Under the pieces are notes generated by a model. That model ran no database searches and had not been told where the DNA came from. It was given only the letters and a program-made list of their open reading frames with translations. A program made the position numbers and the translations under genes. A stretch of DNA of 64,000 nt from NCBI GenBank assembly GCA_965246905.1, contig CBDFFZ010000002.1, positions 225,531-289,530 on the forward strand, read 5' to 3'. This DNA is from UBA1952 sp965246905. GTDB lineage: Bacteria > Bacteroidota > Bacteroidia > Chitinophagales > Chitinophagaceae. This document shows positions 41,882 through 50,940 of this stretch, piece by piece (positions within the stretch are counted from its first letter, which is position 1; each line of letters begins with the position of its first letter).

Positions 41882-42994
41882 TTATTCCGTTTTCGGCTGC
41901 ACTTTGACCGGCTCCTTTACCGGCTTATTGTCTTCCTCTTCTGTGCCCATGAGCATGGCCCAGGGCTTCAACCCATCCACCCGCTCAAAGATGATCTTGA
42001 GCATTGCTGTAAGCGGTATGAAGAGGAAGGTGCCGGAGATGCCCCAAAGAATAGAGCCGGAAAGAACGGCTATAATAGTAATGAGCGGGTTCATCTTTAC
42101 ACGGCTGCCTACGATGCGCGGCATGAGTATATTGGCATCTACAAAATGCACGGCGATAAGGATGATGACCACGGTGAGCGCATGACCCGGCGTGCTGTTG
42201 CTGATGGTTACGAGCGCAGCAATGGCTGTAGCGGTATAAATGCCGATGTAGGGAATGATATTGAGCACTGCAGCCAGAATACCAAGGAGCAGGGCGTACT
42301 TTATACCGAATACGAGGAGCAGGATGATGTTGAGTGCAGCCACTATAGCCATTTCTATCAGTAGCCCCAATACGTAGCCGTTGGCCAGCAAACGCGTTTC
42401 GGTAAGCACTTCAGTAACGCGTGTATGATAGCGGTCGGAGAAAAGGCAAACTACGAACCGCTTGAGCAGGTGGCGGTGCGTGAGGATGAAGAAAGTGAAA
42501 ATGAAAACGAAGATGGTCCAGATAACAAAGCCGCCAAGTGCTACAAAAAAGGCCTGGGCAATAGTGCTTGCGTAGTTGAAAATGCCTGCCCCGGCCTTAT
42601 TGATGTACTCTATCTGCCGGGAATAATTGAGGTGGTATTTGGTGCGCACCCAGCCCTGTAGCTCGCCGGTCCATGTTTGTAGCCGCTTGCCCAGCATAGG
42701 CAGGTCTTTGGAGAAATCAGAGATCTGCTGGCCGAGAAACATAATCAGCCCGGCTATTAGCACTACGAAAATAAGAATGGATAATAATGCGGCAATGCTG
42801 CGGGGAATGCGCCTTTGCTCGAGCCAGCGGGTAGCGGGTACCAGCATGAGGGCAATAAGCATAGAAAAGAAAAGCGGGATGATGATACTCCTTGCTTCAT
42901 GCATGAGCAGCAGCACAAGCACTATGGATAGCAGCACCAGCGCGAAGCGGGCATAAAAAGGTAATTGTATTGCCTGCTTTTCTTCCTGGTCCAT
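41882..42994 (-). CDS. AI-2E family transporter
   Basis: The 370-residue polytopic protein has about eight membrane segments in the family's paired layout. They include VLLSIVLVLLLMHEARSIII, PLFFSMLIALMLVPATRWLE, GIKYALLLGILAAVLNIIPY with IGIYTATAIAAL, and SILWGISGTFLFIPLTAMLK. The LNIIPYIG and P-rich C-terminal helix are diagnostic of the AI-2E/PerM family (UPF0118). Substrates are diverse, from quorum signals to ions, so the name should not be read literally. It precedes nothing obviously co-functional; the next gene on the same strand is a hybrid kinase. Confidence 0.9.
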   Translation of the reverse strand: MDQEEKQAIQLPFYARFALVLLSIVLVLLLMHEARSIIIPLFFSMLIALMLVPATRWLEQRRIPRSIAALLSILIFVVLIAGLIMFLGQQISDFSKDLPMLGKRLQTWTGELQGWVRTKYHLNYSRQIEYINKAGAGIFNYASTIAQAFFVALGGFVIWTIFVFIFTFFILTHRHLLKRFVVCLFSDRYHTRVTEVLTETRLLANGYVLGLLIEMAIVAALNIILLLVFGIKYALLLGILAAVLNIIPYIGIYTATAIAALVTISNSTPGHALTVVIILIAVHFVDANILMPRIVGSRVKMNPLITIIAVLSGSILWGISGTFLFIPLTAMLKIIFERVDGLKPWAMLMGTEEEDNKPVKEPVKVQPKTE

Positions 42995-43016
42995 AAGTTT
43001 TCAGTGGTGATTGGGG

Positions 43017-45908
43017 TTAGATTTTTCCTGCGCCGGCTTTGTCGCGGGCAGCCATGAGCAAGGGATGCGCTTCGTTGTAAGTAGCTAATATTTCCTCCAG
43101 CACGGGGAGCAATATTGCTCTATCCTGCGCTTTTGCGGCAGCTTCTATTTTAGTAAGGCTATCGAATACATTGCGGATGCGGATAACACTGACAGAGCTT
43201 TTAAGAAAGTGCGCCTGGCGGTAGATAGCATCCCAATCGGTCGTGTTTTTTGCAAGATGCTCTAGTTGCTCCAGGCCTTCCGGCATGGTGCCGAGAAAGA
43301 GATTAAGGACCTCGCTGATATAGGACGGGTCATTGCCCGACAGCTCTTCGAGGTAAGTAAAATCAATCAGGTCATTTTTCATTTGAATAGTCGTTTGCTC
43401 CCTGAGCTGTTTCCGCTTCTGTGTGAGCCTGAGTATCTCCTGGTAAAGGTCTTTCGGCTCAAAGGGTTTCGAGATATAGCCATTCATGCCCGCATCGAAG
43501 CAACGCTCCGCTTCACCCTTCAGCGCATCCGCCGTCATAGCTATGATAGGAATCGTGCCATCAAGCTCGCGGCGGATCATGCGTGTAGCTTTATAGCCAT
43601 CCATCTCCGGCATCTGCAGGTCCATGAGCACAACATCGAAATTTCCTGCCCGCAATGCGGTCATGGCAGCAAGCCCGTTGGCCTCCACGTGCACTGTGGC
43701 ACCCTGCTTGCTAAGGGTAATAGATACTACTTTCTGATTTATGAGGTTGTCTTCCGCTACCAGTACACGGATGCCATCCAGCAGCCTATCATCGCCCATG
43801 CCTGAGGTATGCGCAAGCGGCAACACATGATCGGGCAGCACGCCGGTTTCATAGCGCACAATAAATCCAAAGACCGAGCCCTTTCCCTGAGTGCTCTCTA
43901 CCCACACATGGCCGCCCTGCAGCTCTACCAATTGCTTTACAATGGCAAGGCCAAGGCCGGTGCCGCCGTATGTGCGGGAGGTATTCACATTATTCTGCGT
44001 GAAGCTTTCAAAGATCATCTGCAGCTTATCCTGCGGTATGCCAATACCGGTATCTTCCACTTTTACTTCCAGCATGCAATGGCCTTCATCTGCATAAGAG
44101 CATTTGGCAAATACACGTACACTACCTTCTGCGGTGAATTTGAGCGCATTGCCAACCAGGTTAATGAGTATCTGCTGCAGGCGCAAAGGGTCGCCCATGA
44201 GTACTTCCGGCACTTCGCCTTCAATATCGAGGATGAGCTTCACCATTTTTTCATCCGCCTTAAACTGCAGCGGGTAAATAGCCTTTTTGATGACGTGCCG
44301 CGGCTTGAAGGCAATGTGCTCAAACTGAAATTTGCCGGCTTTGATCTTGGAGAAATCCAGAATATCATTGATGATAGCAAGCAGGTGGCGGGCAGATTCT
44401 AAGATATTATCGGCATACTCATGCTGCTCATCTGTTTGCCCGGTGCTGAGCAGTAGGTTAGTCATACCCATAATACCGTTCATCGGCGTGCGGATCTCGT
44501 GGCTCATATTTGCCAAAAAAGATTCCTGCGCAATGCGGGCACTTTCCGCAGCGCGTGTGGCCTGCATCAGCTTCAATTCATTTTCTTTGCGCTCTGTAAT
44601 ATCCGTAGCAAGGCCGCATATATTCTGTACACCACCTTCACTGTCGAGTAATGGGAATTTCATTACCCAGAAATATATTTTGCGGCCATTACGCTCGAGC
44701 ACGTCTTCCAGCGTTACGGTAGTTTTGTATTCCCTTACCTGTTCATCGGCAATCTGGTAATTCTCGCGGCGCTCCTCACTGAATACATCGGTATCCATAC
44801 GGCCAAGAATATCTTCCGGCTTAAGCCCGAATATCTCACCAAATTTTTTGTTGATGATTACATAGCGGCCTTCCCGGTCTTTGATATAAACAGCGGAGGG
44901 GATATTATCGATGATATCCTGCATAAGCTTTTGCTGGTGCTCACGCTGGCCATGAAGCTGCGCCACTTCCTCCTCCATCCGCTTTTCATAAGCGATATCC
45001 CAGTTGATGGTCTGCCATTCTATAATTTTGCCTGCTGCATCCCGTATTGGTGAAAGGCGGTAAGAGATCCATTTTTCAGTGCCATCGGCTGTAGGTATTT
45101 TGATCTCATTGGAGATAAATCCGATATCGCTTTTCCACTCGTCGACAGCCGGCAGCGTTATCCCGGCTTTCACACCAACCACCTGCTCGGCCGGGTAGCC
45201 GGTAAGCTCCAGTATATTGCGGCTGGCAAAGCGGATCATCCCATCAGGGGCGATAATGCATGTAACAAACTGCGAGCTTTCTACGAGCTGCCGGTATTTT
45301 TCTTCATTGGCTTTTGCAAGATGCTCAGCAGTCGTACGCCTCTGGAGGTTTTTATAGACCTGATATAGTGAGATAAAGAGGAAAAGCCCAAGCAAAATGA
45401 ACGAAAAAATGGAAAAAAGAAAGCGGCTGCGACTGTAATATTCAAATGAGGCAGTACGCTGGGTAAGCAGCTCATTCTCCGTGCTTACCAGCAGGCCGAT
45501 GTCTGTTTTGATACTATCATCGAGGCTCAATAAACGTTGCTTTAAAGCGGCCGATGGCGGTGCCGTCATCAGCTGGTATTTACGCTCAAGTGTTGCATGC
45601 AGCTCTTGCAGCCGGGCAAGCTGCTGGGAGTTATCCATCGTCATGCCAAGCAGCGCGTCATAATTGGTGCGGATATTGTTTTTAAGCACCTGCTGCGTTG
45701 CAGGACTAACGCGCTCGCCGAATGCGCTTTGGAGCTGCCATACATTGGCATAAATGTTCTCCAGCCTGTTGATAACGATGTTGGTATGCGTAACCCAGTG
45801 CTGCGCTTTTACAGAACTCCGGTACAGGCTCCACGCCTGCCAGAAAAATAAAGCAAGAAAGATGACCACAGTAAGGGCGATCATCCGGAAAATCCGCTGC
45901 AGCGTCAT
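43017..45908 (-). CDS. Hybrid sensor kinase: periplasmic sensor, two PAS, kinase, receiver, Hpt
   Basis: The 963-residue protein has two membrane helices (about 8-27 and 160-183) framing a helical CHASE3-like sensor. Two PAS domains follow (KYRQLVESSQFVTCIIAPDG; PSAVYIKDREGRYVIINKKF with GEIFG). The kinase core has His in FLANMSHEIRTPMNGIMGMT, an N box, DTGIGI and GGTGLGLAIVKQL. The receiver has VLVAEDNLINQKV with Asp in VVLMDLQMPEMDGY. The Hpt has acceptor His in AHFLKSSVSVI. All phosphotransfer residues are present, so an internal relay is likely. No separate output regulator is nearby. Confidence 0.92.
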   Translation of the reverse strand: MTLQRIFRMIALTVVIFLALFFWQAWSLYRSSVKAQHWVTHTNIVINRLENIYANVWQLQSAFGERVSPATQQVLKNNIRTNYDALLGMTMDNSQQLARLQELHATLERKYQLMTAPPSAALKQRLLSLDDSIKTDIGLLVSTENELLTQRTASFEYYSRSRFLFSIFSFILLGLFLFISLYQVYKNLQRRTTAEHLAKANEEKYRQLVESSQFVTCIIAPDGMIRFASRNILELTGYPAEQVVGVKAGITLPAVDEWKSDIGFISNEIKIPTADGTEKWISYRLSPIRDAAGKIIEWQTINWDIAYEKRMEEEVAQLHGQREHQQKLMQDIIDNIPSAVYIKDREGRYVIINKKFGEIFGLKPEDILGRMDTDVFSEERRENYQIADEQVREYKTTVTLEDVLERNGRKIYFWVMKFPLLDSEGGVQNICGLATDITERKENELKLMQATRAAESARIAQESFLANMSHEIRTPMNGIMGMTNLLLSTGQTDEQHEYADNILESARHLLAIINDILDFSKIKAGKFQFEHIAFKPRHVIKKAIYPLQFKADEKMVKLILDIEGEVPEVLMGDPLRLQQILINLVGNALKFTAEGSVRVFAKCSYADEGHCMLEVKVEDTGIGIPQDKLQMIFESFTQNNVNTSRTYGGTGLGLAIVKQLVELQGGHVWVESTQGKGSVFGFIVRYETGVLPDHVLPLAHTSGMGDDRLLDGIRVLVAEDNLINQKVVSITLSKQGATVHVEANGLAAMTALRAGNFDVVLMDLQMPEMDGYKATRMIRRELDGTIPIIAMTADALKGEAERCFDAGMNGYISKPFEPKDLYQEILRLTQKRKQLREQTTIQMKNDLIDFTYLEELSGNDPSYISEVLNLFLGTMPEGLEQLEHLAKNTTDWDAIYRQAHFLKSSVSVIRIRNVFDSLTKIEAAAKAQDRAILLPVLEEILATYNEAHPLLMAARDKAGAGKI

Positions 45909-45985
45909 GTCAATAAATGGTTAGCGGGGCTTACGGCAGGTCGTTAATACCGTGTTACGAAGTTATCCATTAAACCAATCCATAG

Positions 45986-46750
45986 TTAGTACTGCTTTTC
46001 GGTAAGGTATTTCCAGTAGCGTACCGGCATGTGCTGTAAATGCAGCTTTTTATTGGTTCGGGCCGGGATGCCGGTGGAATGGAAATAATCCTTCCAGAGC
46101 ATCTGGTAAAGCGGCTCGTGCGGCTCATAGGCAGCTTCCGTATTTTCGCGGACGGCATCGCTCCAACTGATCTGCACTTCGGTAACGGCGCCGGTGCTTT
46201 TTAAATAGTGAATACCATACTTACGCCGGGCATCATAGATAAGCCAGTCCTGATCGGCATATCGGCTGCGGAAGTGGCGGATGATGAGCGGCAGCACATT
46301 ATGATCGGGCTCTGCCGCTGCATAATACAAGCCATCTTTCAGTAACTGAAACCGGATGAATGCCTCCATGCGGTGCTTCTCGCGCCATACTTTTCTGGCC
46401 GTCTGCACTACGGTGAGCACATGGGCATTGCCGTAATCCTCCCCCACATTTTTATCTGTTGAAAAAATATAGCGGGCATAGGCAAGCAGCGTATTTTCCA
46501 TGCCTTCATTCTCCGAAAGGAAGCTGTAGTAAAACTGATCGAGCGCGGCGGCGGGTATTTTCTTGGATAGTCCTTTCCATACACGGCGCGCCTTCAGCGC
46601 ATCGGTATCGATATCAATGCGCTGTGCGAATGCATCCTGCTGCAAGGCTTTGCCGGTGCTGATATTCACGGGATCGAGGCGGCGGTCATATACCTCGAAG
46701 ATGGCGGTAAGCAGCCCGGCCATGGTACCATCGTAGATTACCTGCGTCAT
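45986..46750 (-). CDS. DUF4130 / TIGR03915-type putative DNA metabolism protein
   Basis: The 254-residue product begins MTQVIYDGTMAGLLTAIFEV and contains GLSKKIPAAALDQFYYSFLS, RMEAFIRFQLLKDGLYYAAA and LPLIIRHFRSRYADQDWLIY, the established pattern of this family. Members almost always pair with the radical-SAM protein encoded here at 47647 and are predicted to act together in DNA repair or modification; the chemistry is unproven. The pair is separated here by a GNAT-like gene, all on one strand. Confidence 0.88.
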   Translation of the reverse strand: MTQVIYDGTMAGLLTAIFEVYDRRLDPVNISTGKALQQDAFAQRIDIDTDALKARRVWKGLSKKIPAAALDQFYYSFLSENEGMENTLLAYARYIFSTDKNVGEDYGNAHVLTVVQTARKVWREKHRMEAFIRFQLLKDGLYYAAAEPDHNVLPLIIRHFRSRYADQDWLIYDARRKYGIHYLKSTGAVTEVQISWSDAVRENTEAAYEPHEPLYQMLWKDYFHSTGIPARTNKKLHLQHMPVRYWKYLTEKQY

Positions 46751-46833
46751 GATTGCTTGTTTTAATTCTGCTTAAGAGATCTGTATCTGCCAAAGAATTG
46801 ACCACCTGACTTATCAAAGAAGCTTGTCCCTGA

Positions 46834-47532
46834 TCAGGCAGACTGTTTTTCTTTACGAAGTACCTTTTTTTTCGTATCACGGATTGGCTGCAGGCGCTGT
46901 TTCTCTTTGCCATCTTTTATAAATGCGCTGATAGCCAGTGCTTCTTCTTTAGTCATCGGTTCTTGTCCGCCAATGAAGTCCACATCAAGATCTTTAAGTT
47001 TCTTTTTCATCCGGAAATATTTGTTGATAAGTTTTAAGGCTGCATTTGTATTGATAACCATAATTCTTCCGCCAATGTGCATTGCACCTAAAGTATCCAT
47101 ATAATGTTGCACCAACTGTGATTTTGAAAAGAAGGATACATTGCCGTCATGTCCGCGCTGAAAAGCAAGCTTGCAGGCAAAAGCAACTAAATTGCCGGGG
47201 ACACCCGAGTAAACTTTGGTTTTGCCCTTATTGAAAGGCGCACTTTCCACAAGATGCATATAAACATGATCAGGTTTTATTTCGAGGCTTATCAGGCCTT
47301 GTATTACACTTTGATTGTTCGCAATAGTCAACTTAAACACATCTCTTTCAGGCTGCTTAAATTCAGACTTCCAGTTAAATTGCCAACCACTTTTCCTGGC
47401 TGCGATCTTTAAGTCTGCATTCGCGATAAGGGTGATATATGTAGGAAAACGGTCACCTGTAATTACATTTTCAATTGAGTTGGTCAGCTTGTCCACCTCA
47501 AAGTCAAGACCTGTATGTTTCCTTTGTTTCAC
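46834..47532 (-). CDS. GNAT-like protein of unknown substrate
   Basis: The 232-residue product has a central acetyltransferase-like core: GLISLEIKPDHVYMHLVESA with a glycine-rich turn (KTKVYSGVPGNLVAFACKLA), then SQLVQHYMDTLGAMHIGGRI and ALKLINKYF. The C-terminal 50 residues are Lys-rich. It lies between the two halves of a radical-SAM/DUF4130 pair and is more AT-rich than them, so it may be an inserted gene rather than part of that pathway. The family is only tentatively recognised. Confidence 0.5.
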   Translation of the reverse strand: MKQRKHTGLDFEVDKLTNSIENVITGDRFPTYITLIANADLKIAARKSGWQFNWKSEFKQPERDVFKLTIANNQSVIQGLISLEIKPDHVYMHLVESAPFNKGKTKVYSGVPGNLVAFACKLAFQRGHDGNVSFFSKSQLVQHYMDTLGAMHIGGRIMVINTNAALKLINKYFRMKKKLKDLDVDFIGGQEPMTKEEALAISAFIKDGKEKQRLQPIRDTKKKVLRKEKQSA

Positions 47533-47646
47533 TATACGAATTTATGAAAAAGCCGACAGCCACTCGATTGGCGCTGACTTAGTGAGCGGCTTTACTCAGC
47601 TGAGGCAACTATTAATATACTATGGTTCTTTAACATCAAATGCACT

Positions 47647-48912
47647 TCAGAATAAAGACCCCTGCGTGGTATAATGCGCTACAAACTTGCTCTGCGCGCC
47701 GGCAAGGATACGCTGGCGGATGCTGGTATCCTGCAGGCCGGTAAGCTGCCCATCCGCCTTATCCCTGCAAACAATAAAGTACTTGGCGCGGTTGGCCGCG
47801 ATGCCTATTTTGCGTAGCTGCTCCCAGCCGATGCGGCCAAATTGCCGGGCCTGCACGATCTTCTGCGCGGAGCCGAGGCCAATGCCCGGTACGCGTTTGA
47901 TGAGCTCAAGATCGGCCGTATTTACATCTATGGGAAAGAAATGAAGGTTGCGCAGCGCCCAGCCCAACTTAGGGTCAATGGCCGTATCGAGCTGCGGGTT
48001 TGCCTCATCGAGGATCTCATTTACCGTAAAGCCGTAATTGCGCAGCAGCCAGTCGGCCTGGTAGAGGCGATGCTCGCGCAGTGCCGGCACCTGGCTTTCA
48101 AGACCGGGCAATCCATTCGTATCACTGATCGGCACGTAGCCGGAGTAATAAACGCGGCGCAGCTTAAAATCCTGGTACAAACTATCTGCCCGCTGCATGA
48201 TGATACGGTCATTTTCCGGCGTTGCGCCGATCACCATTTGCGTGCTTTGACCGCCAGGCGCAAAGCGTGGGGTGGAGTGAATGATCTTACGCTCCTCCTT
48301 CATGCCAATGATCGTTTTACTTAGAAAATTCATGGGCTTTTCAATATCGGCTACATTTTTTTCGGGCGCCAGCTTTTTAAGGCTCGCTTCGGTGGGCAGC
48401 TCTATGTTTACGCTGAGGCGGTCGGCATAAAGGCCGGCTTCGCGCATCAGCTCTTCCGAGGCTCCGGGTATTGTTTTCAGGTGAATGTAGCCATTGAATT
48501 TATGCTCGGTACGCAGCGTTTTTGCCACACGCACCAGCCGCTCCATCGTATAATCGGGGTTCTTGAAAATGCCGGAAGAAAGGAATAATCCTTCGATATA
48601 ATTGCGGCGGTAAAAATTGATGGTCAGGTCCACGACCTCCTCAACGGTGAATGCTGCGCGCTTTACCTCGCCGTTGCTTTTGCGGGATATGCAGTAGGCG
48701 CAATCGTAAATGCAGAAGTTGGTAAGCAGGATCTTCAAGAGCGAGATACAGCGGCCATCCTCGGTATAGCTGTGGCAGATGCCCATGCCGGTGGTATCGC
48801 CCAGTCCTTTATCTTTATTATCGCGCTTGCTGCCGCTCGAGGAGCAGGATACATCGTATTTCGCGGCGTCAGAAAGTATGTTCAGCTTTTCTCTAATCCG
48901 GTCCCAGTTCAC
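47647..48912 (-). CDS. Putative DNA modification/repair radical SAM protein (TIGR03916 type)
   Basis: The 421-residue protein starts MNWDRIREKLNILSDAAKYD. It holds the 4Fe-4S motif CxxxCxxC in NFCIYDCAYCISR, radical-SAM barrel segments (GLFLSSGIFKNPDYTMERLV, YIHLKTIPGASEELMREAGL, VNIELPTEASLKKLAPEKN) and a C-terminal helix-hairpin-helix for DNA binding (DLELIKRVPGIGLGSAQKIV). The HhH plus radical SAM layout matches the partner of DUF4130 proteins. The reaction is unknown; spore-photoproduct-lyase-like repair is one suggestion from family context. Confidence 0.9.
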   Translation of the reverse strand: MNWDRIREKLNILSDAAKYDVSCSSSGSKRDNKDKGLGDTTGMGICHSYTEDGRCISLLKILLTNFCIYDCAYCISRKSNGEVKRAAFTVEEVVDLTINFYRRNYIEGLFLSSGIFKNPDYTMERLVRVAKTLRTEHKFNGYIHLKTIPGASEELMREAGLYADRLSVNIELPTEASLKKLAPEKNVADIEKPMNFLSKTIIGMKEERKIIHSTPRFAPGGQSTQMVIGATPENDRIIMQRADSLYQDFKLRRVYYSGYVPISDTNGLPGLESQVPALREHRLYQADWLLRNYGFTVNEILDEANPQLDTAIDPKLGWALRNLHFFPIDVNTADLELIKRVPGIGLGSAQKIVQARQFGRIGWEQLRKIGIAANRAKYFIVCRDKADGQLTGLQDTSIRQRILAGAQSKFVAHYTTQGSLF

Positions 48913-49130
48913 GTCTTTTTCCTTTTTATGAAGGTACTTAAAAGATGTTGCTCAGAATGTCAAAACGCTGTGATTAATTTTAGCTACAGGGGGTATATGG
49001 GGATAATTGCCGGCGCATTGCCCGCCACCAGAAAACAAGTAAATAACCGCAGCAGACTATGAATAAAGCGTAGCGTTTACCCGTGTGGCTCCTGCATGCA
49101 GATGAATGATAAGATCAGCTGATTAAAGCC
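48913..49130. other. Intergenic region, nothing recognised
   Basis: Between the radical-SAM gene and the IS-flanking direct repeat; no gene, repeat or strong hairpin seen. Confidence 0.4.
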
Positions 49131-49177
49131 CTTTTATAGGAATATAATGGGCTCTTACAGCAGATTATATGAGAATT
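49131..49177 (+). repeat. 47-bp direct repeat, left of IS
   Basis: It begins CTTTTATAGGAATATAATGG and ends ATATGAGAATT. It is identical to 50941-50987, and each copy abuts an IS end. The sequence is a diverged unit of the 42-bp array that follows on the right. Confidence 0.85.
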
Positions 49178-49228
49178 TGTCTTGTACTGAAATAGCTTGT
49201 CACGTCTGGGGATTAAAAACCAGAGTAA

Positions 49229-49642
49229 ATGCAAGAACAAAAGACAAAGCCGGGCTACACAATCCGGTTATCAGACAGCTTCGGCCAGGTGGGGGAAGCA
49301 CAACAATTTGAGACCGCTTTCCGCCGCTGGCTGGTCGGTGAGATCCGCTGCGGTGAACTGACAGCCAGTCAGGCCATCGAGCGATTCGGCCTTAGCCCGG
49401 CAAGCGGCCGAGCCCTGATCTACACCTGGATCAGACGCTACGGCGACACCCATCCCCTACCTTTGCCCCCTATGACCGAGGCCGAACAGGCAGAGCTCGA
49501 TGCCTTGCGCAAAAGAAACAAAGAGCTCGAAGACCAGCTGGCGCATGCCCGGCTGCGCGGCACCGCCCTGGATACGATGATCGACGTGGCCGAAGACCAG
49601 TTCAAAATCGAGATCCGAAAAAAAGCTGGCACCAAACAGTAA
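49229..49642 (+). CDS. IS3-family transposase OrfA (IS 1)
   Basis: The 137-residue product has a helix-turn-helix (ECGELTASQAIERFGL region: CGELTASQAIERFGLSPASG, ALIYTWIRRYG) and a C-terminal leucine-zipper-like helix (EAEQAELDALRKRNKELEDQ). It ends in KIEIRKKAGTKQ. A slippery run A7G at 49618-49625 near its end allows a -1 shift into orfB, producing the OrfAB transposase. OrfA alone usually binds the terminal repeats. Confidence 0.92.
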   Translation: MQEQKTKPGYTIRLSDSFGQVGEAQQFETAFRRWLVGEIRCGELTASQAIERFGLSPASGRALIYTWIRRYGDTHPLPLPPMTEAEQAELDALRKRNKELEDQLAHARLRGTALDTMIDVAEDQFKIEIRKKAGTKQ

Positions 49643-49656
49643 GTCTGCTGCGCATT

Positions 49657-50601
49657 TTGTATCCCGACCGCCATGGTCTGGGTACCCTGTGCGCACTGTT
49701 TGGGAAGTCGAGACAGGCTTTCTACGATTACGGTGAGCGGCAGCACAACCGGGGCATCCGCGATACCCTGGTACTAAAGCTGGTGGGTGACATCCGCCGC
49801 GATCTACCCCGCATTGGCGCCGCCAAGCTGCATTTTATGCTCACAGAACCCTTTGGGCGCCATGCCATAAAGCTCGGCCGCGATGGTCTTTATGATTTGC
49901 TTGACCGCCATGGCATGCTCATGCGAAAACGCAGGCGTAAGGCGCGCACCACCGATTCAGACCATCCCTACCGAAAGTATCCCAACCTGATCCGGGACCT
50001 GGCGCTGGACGGCCCCTGCCAGCTCTGGGTAAGCGACATTACTTACCTGCGGGCCGGGGACAGCTTCTGTTACCTAAGCATCATCACCGATGCCTACAGC
50101 CACAAGATCGTGGGCTACCGGCTGCAAAAGGGGCTGCACGCCGAAGGCCCGCTTCTGGCCCTGAAGATGGCCGTGGCTGCCAACAAGGTCACCGAAGCGC
50201 TGATCCATCACTCGGACCGCGGCGTGCAGTACTGCTGCGGGGAATATGTGGATGAATTGAAGGCCAATAAGATCCGCATCTCAATGACCGAGAACGGTGA
50301 TCCCTACGAGAATGCACTTGCCGAGCGGGTCAATAGCATTCTTAAAGACGAGTTTGAGCTGGATCAGACTTTCGAGCATTATGGGGCAGCGTCGGTGGCG
50401 GTGGACAGCGCGGCGGTGCGTTATAACAATCTTCGTCCGCACGCGAGCTGCGATTACCTGACCCCTGACGTGGCGCACGAGGGTCAGGGTGTGCTTCGAA
50501 AACGCTGGGGCAAGTCACCGGTCAGCGTATCCGGGGACGGGGCTGAGGAAGTGGTGATAAAGGAAAGCATAGCGAAGCCTGTGGCCGTGTTATCCACCTA
50601 A
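49657..50601 (+). CDS. IS3-family transposase OrfB (IS 1)
   Basis: The 314-residue integrase-like part has the DDE residues in LWVSDITYL, LIHHSDRGVQY and NALAERVNSILK. The frame is open upstream of the annotated start (KSWHQTVSLLRILYPDRHGL) back to the slippery A-run, so the real product is probably the OrfAB fusion. The C-terminal ~40 residues (LRKRWGKSPVSVSGDGAEEV) extend beyond typical OrfB and run into the hairpin at 50587. Confidence 0.92.
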   Translation: MYPDRHGLGTLCALFGKSRQAFYDYGERQHNRGIRDTLVLKLVGDIRRDLPRIGAAKLHFMLTEPFGRHAIKLGRDGLYDLLDRHGMLMRKRRRKARTTDSDHPYRKYPNLIRDLALDGPCQLWVSDITYLRAGDSFCYLSIITDAYSHKIVGYRLQKGLHAEGPLLALKMAVAANKVTEALIHHSDRGVQYCCGEYVDELKANKIRISMTENGDPYENALAERVNSILKDEFELDQTFEHYGAASVAVDSAAVRYNNLRPHASCDYLTPDVAHEGQGVLRKRWGKSPVSVSGDGAEEVVIKESIAKPVAVLST

Positions 50602-50662
50602 ATGTTCTATACGGCGGGCAGGCTTTGGGGCCTGCCCGCCTAAACATTTAGGTGGATAACAC
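50587..50662. terminator. Long hairpin after OrfB
   Basis: GTGTTATCCACCTAAATGTT (50587-50606) is the exact complement of 50643-50662. An inner GGCGGGCAGGC/GCCTGCCCGCC pair adds 11 bp. The hairpin includes the orfB stop codon. There is no T-run, so it may block readthrough or act in transposition rather than terminate classically. Confidence 0.6.
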
Positions 50663-50940
50663 TGCGGGGACAGGAAAACAGGAATAAGGGTGGATCCTGC
50701 CGGGGGTAAACAGGAATAAGGAAAGAGGTGAAGGGGCTGACAGAATTACCGGTGCAGGATGTAAGGGGAATCCATAATAAGAAAGAACAGCCACCCTAAG
50801 TTCAGGAATAAGAGAGGGGGCTGAAAGACCAAATCAGGATCAAAATAAAAGGGTATACCTTGAATCAGCGATAAGCCGATGCAGTGTCGGCAAAATTAAA
50901 AACAACGCTCAGAAGTGTAAAGCTTTTTTAGGACCAGACA

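Larger units (their letters stand above)
49178..50940 (+). mobile_element. IS3-family insertion sequence 1
   Basis: The element is 1763 bp. The left end TGTCTTGTACTGAAATAGCT pairs imperfectly with the right end ...AGCTTTTTTAGGACCAGACA (about 22 of 29 positions), in the TG...CA form usual for IS3. It carries orfA and orfB in -1 relation, a long hairpin after orfB, and about 275 nt of non-coding sequence on the right. Identical 47-bp direct repeats flank it exactly. Confidence 0.85.
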
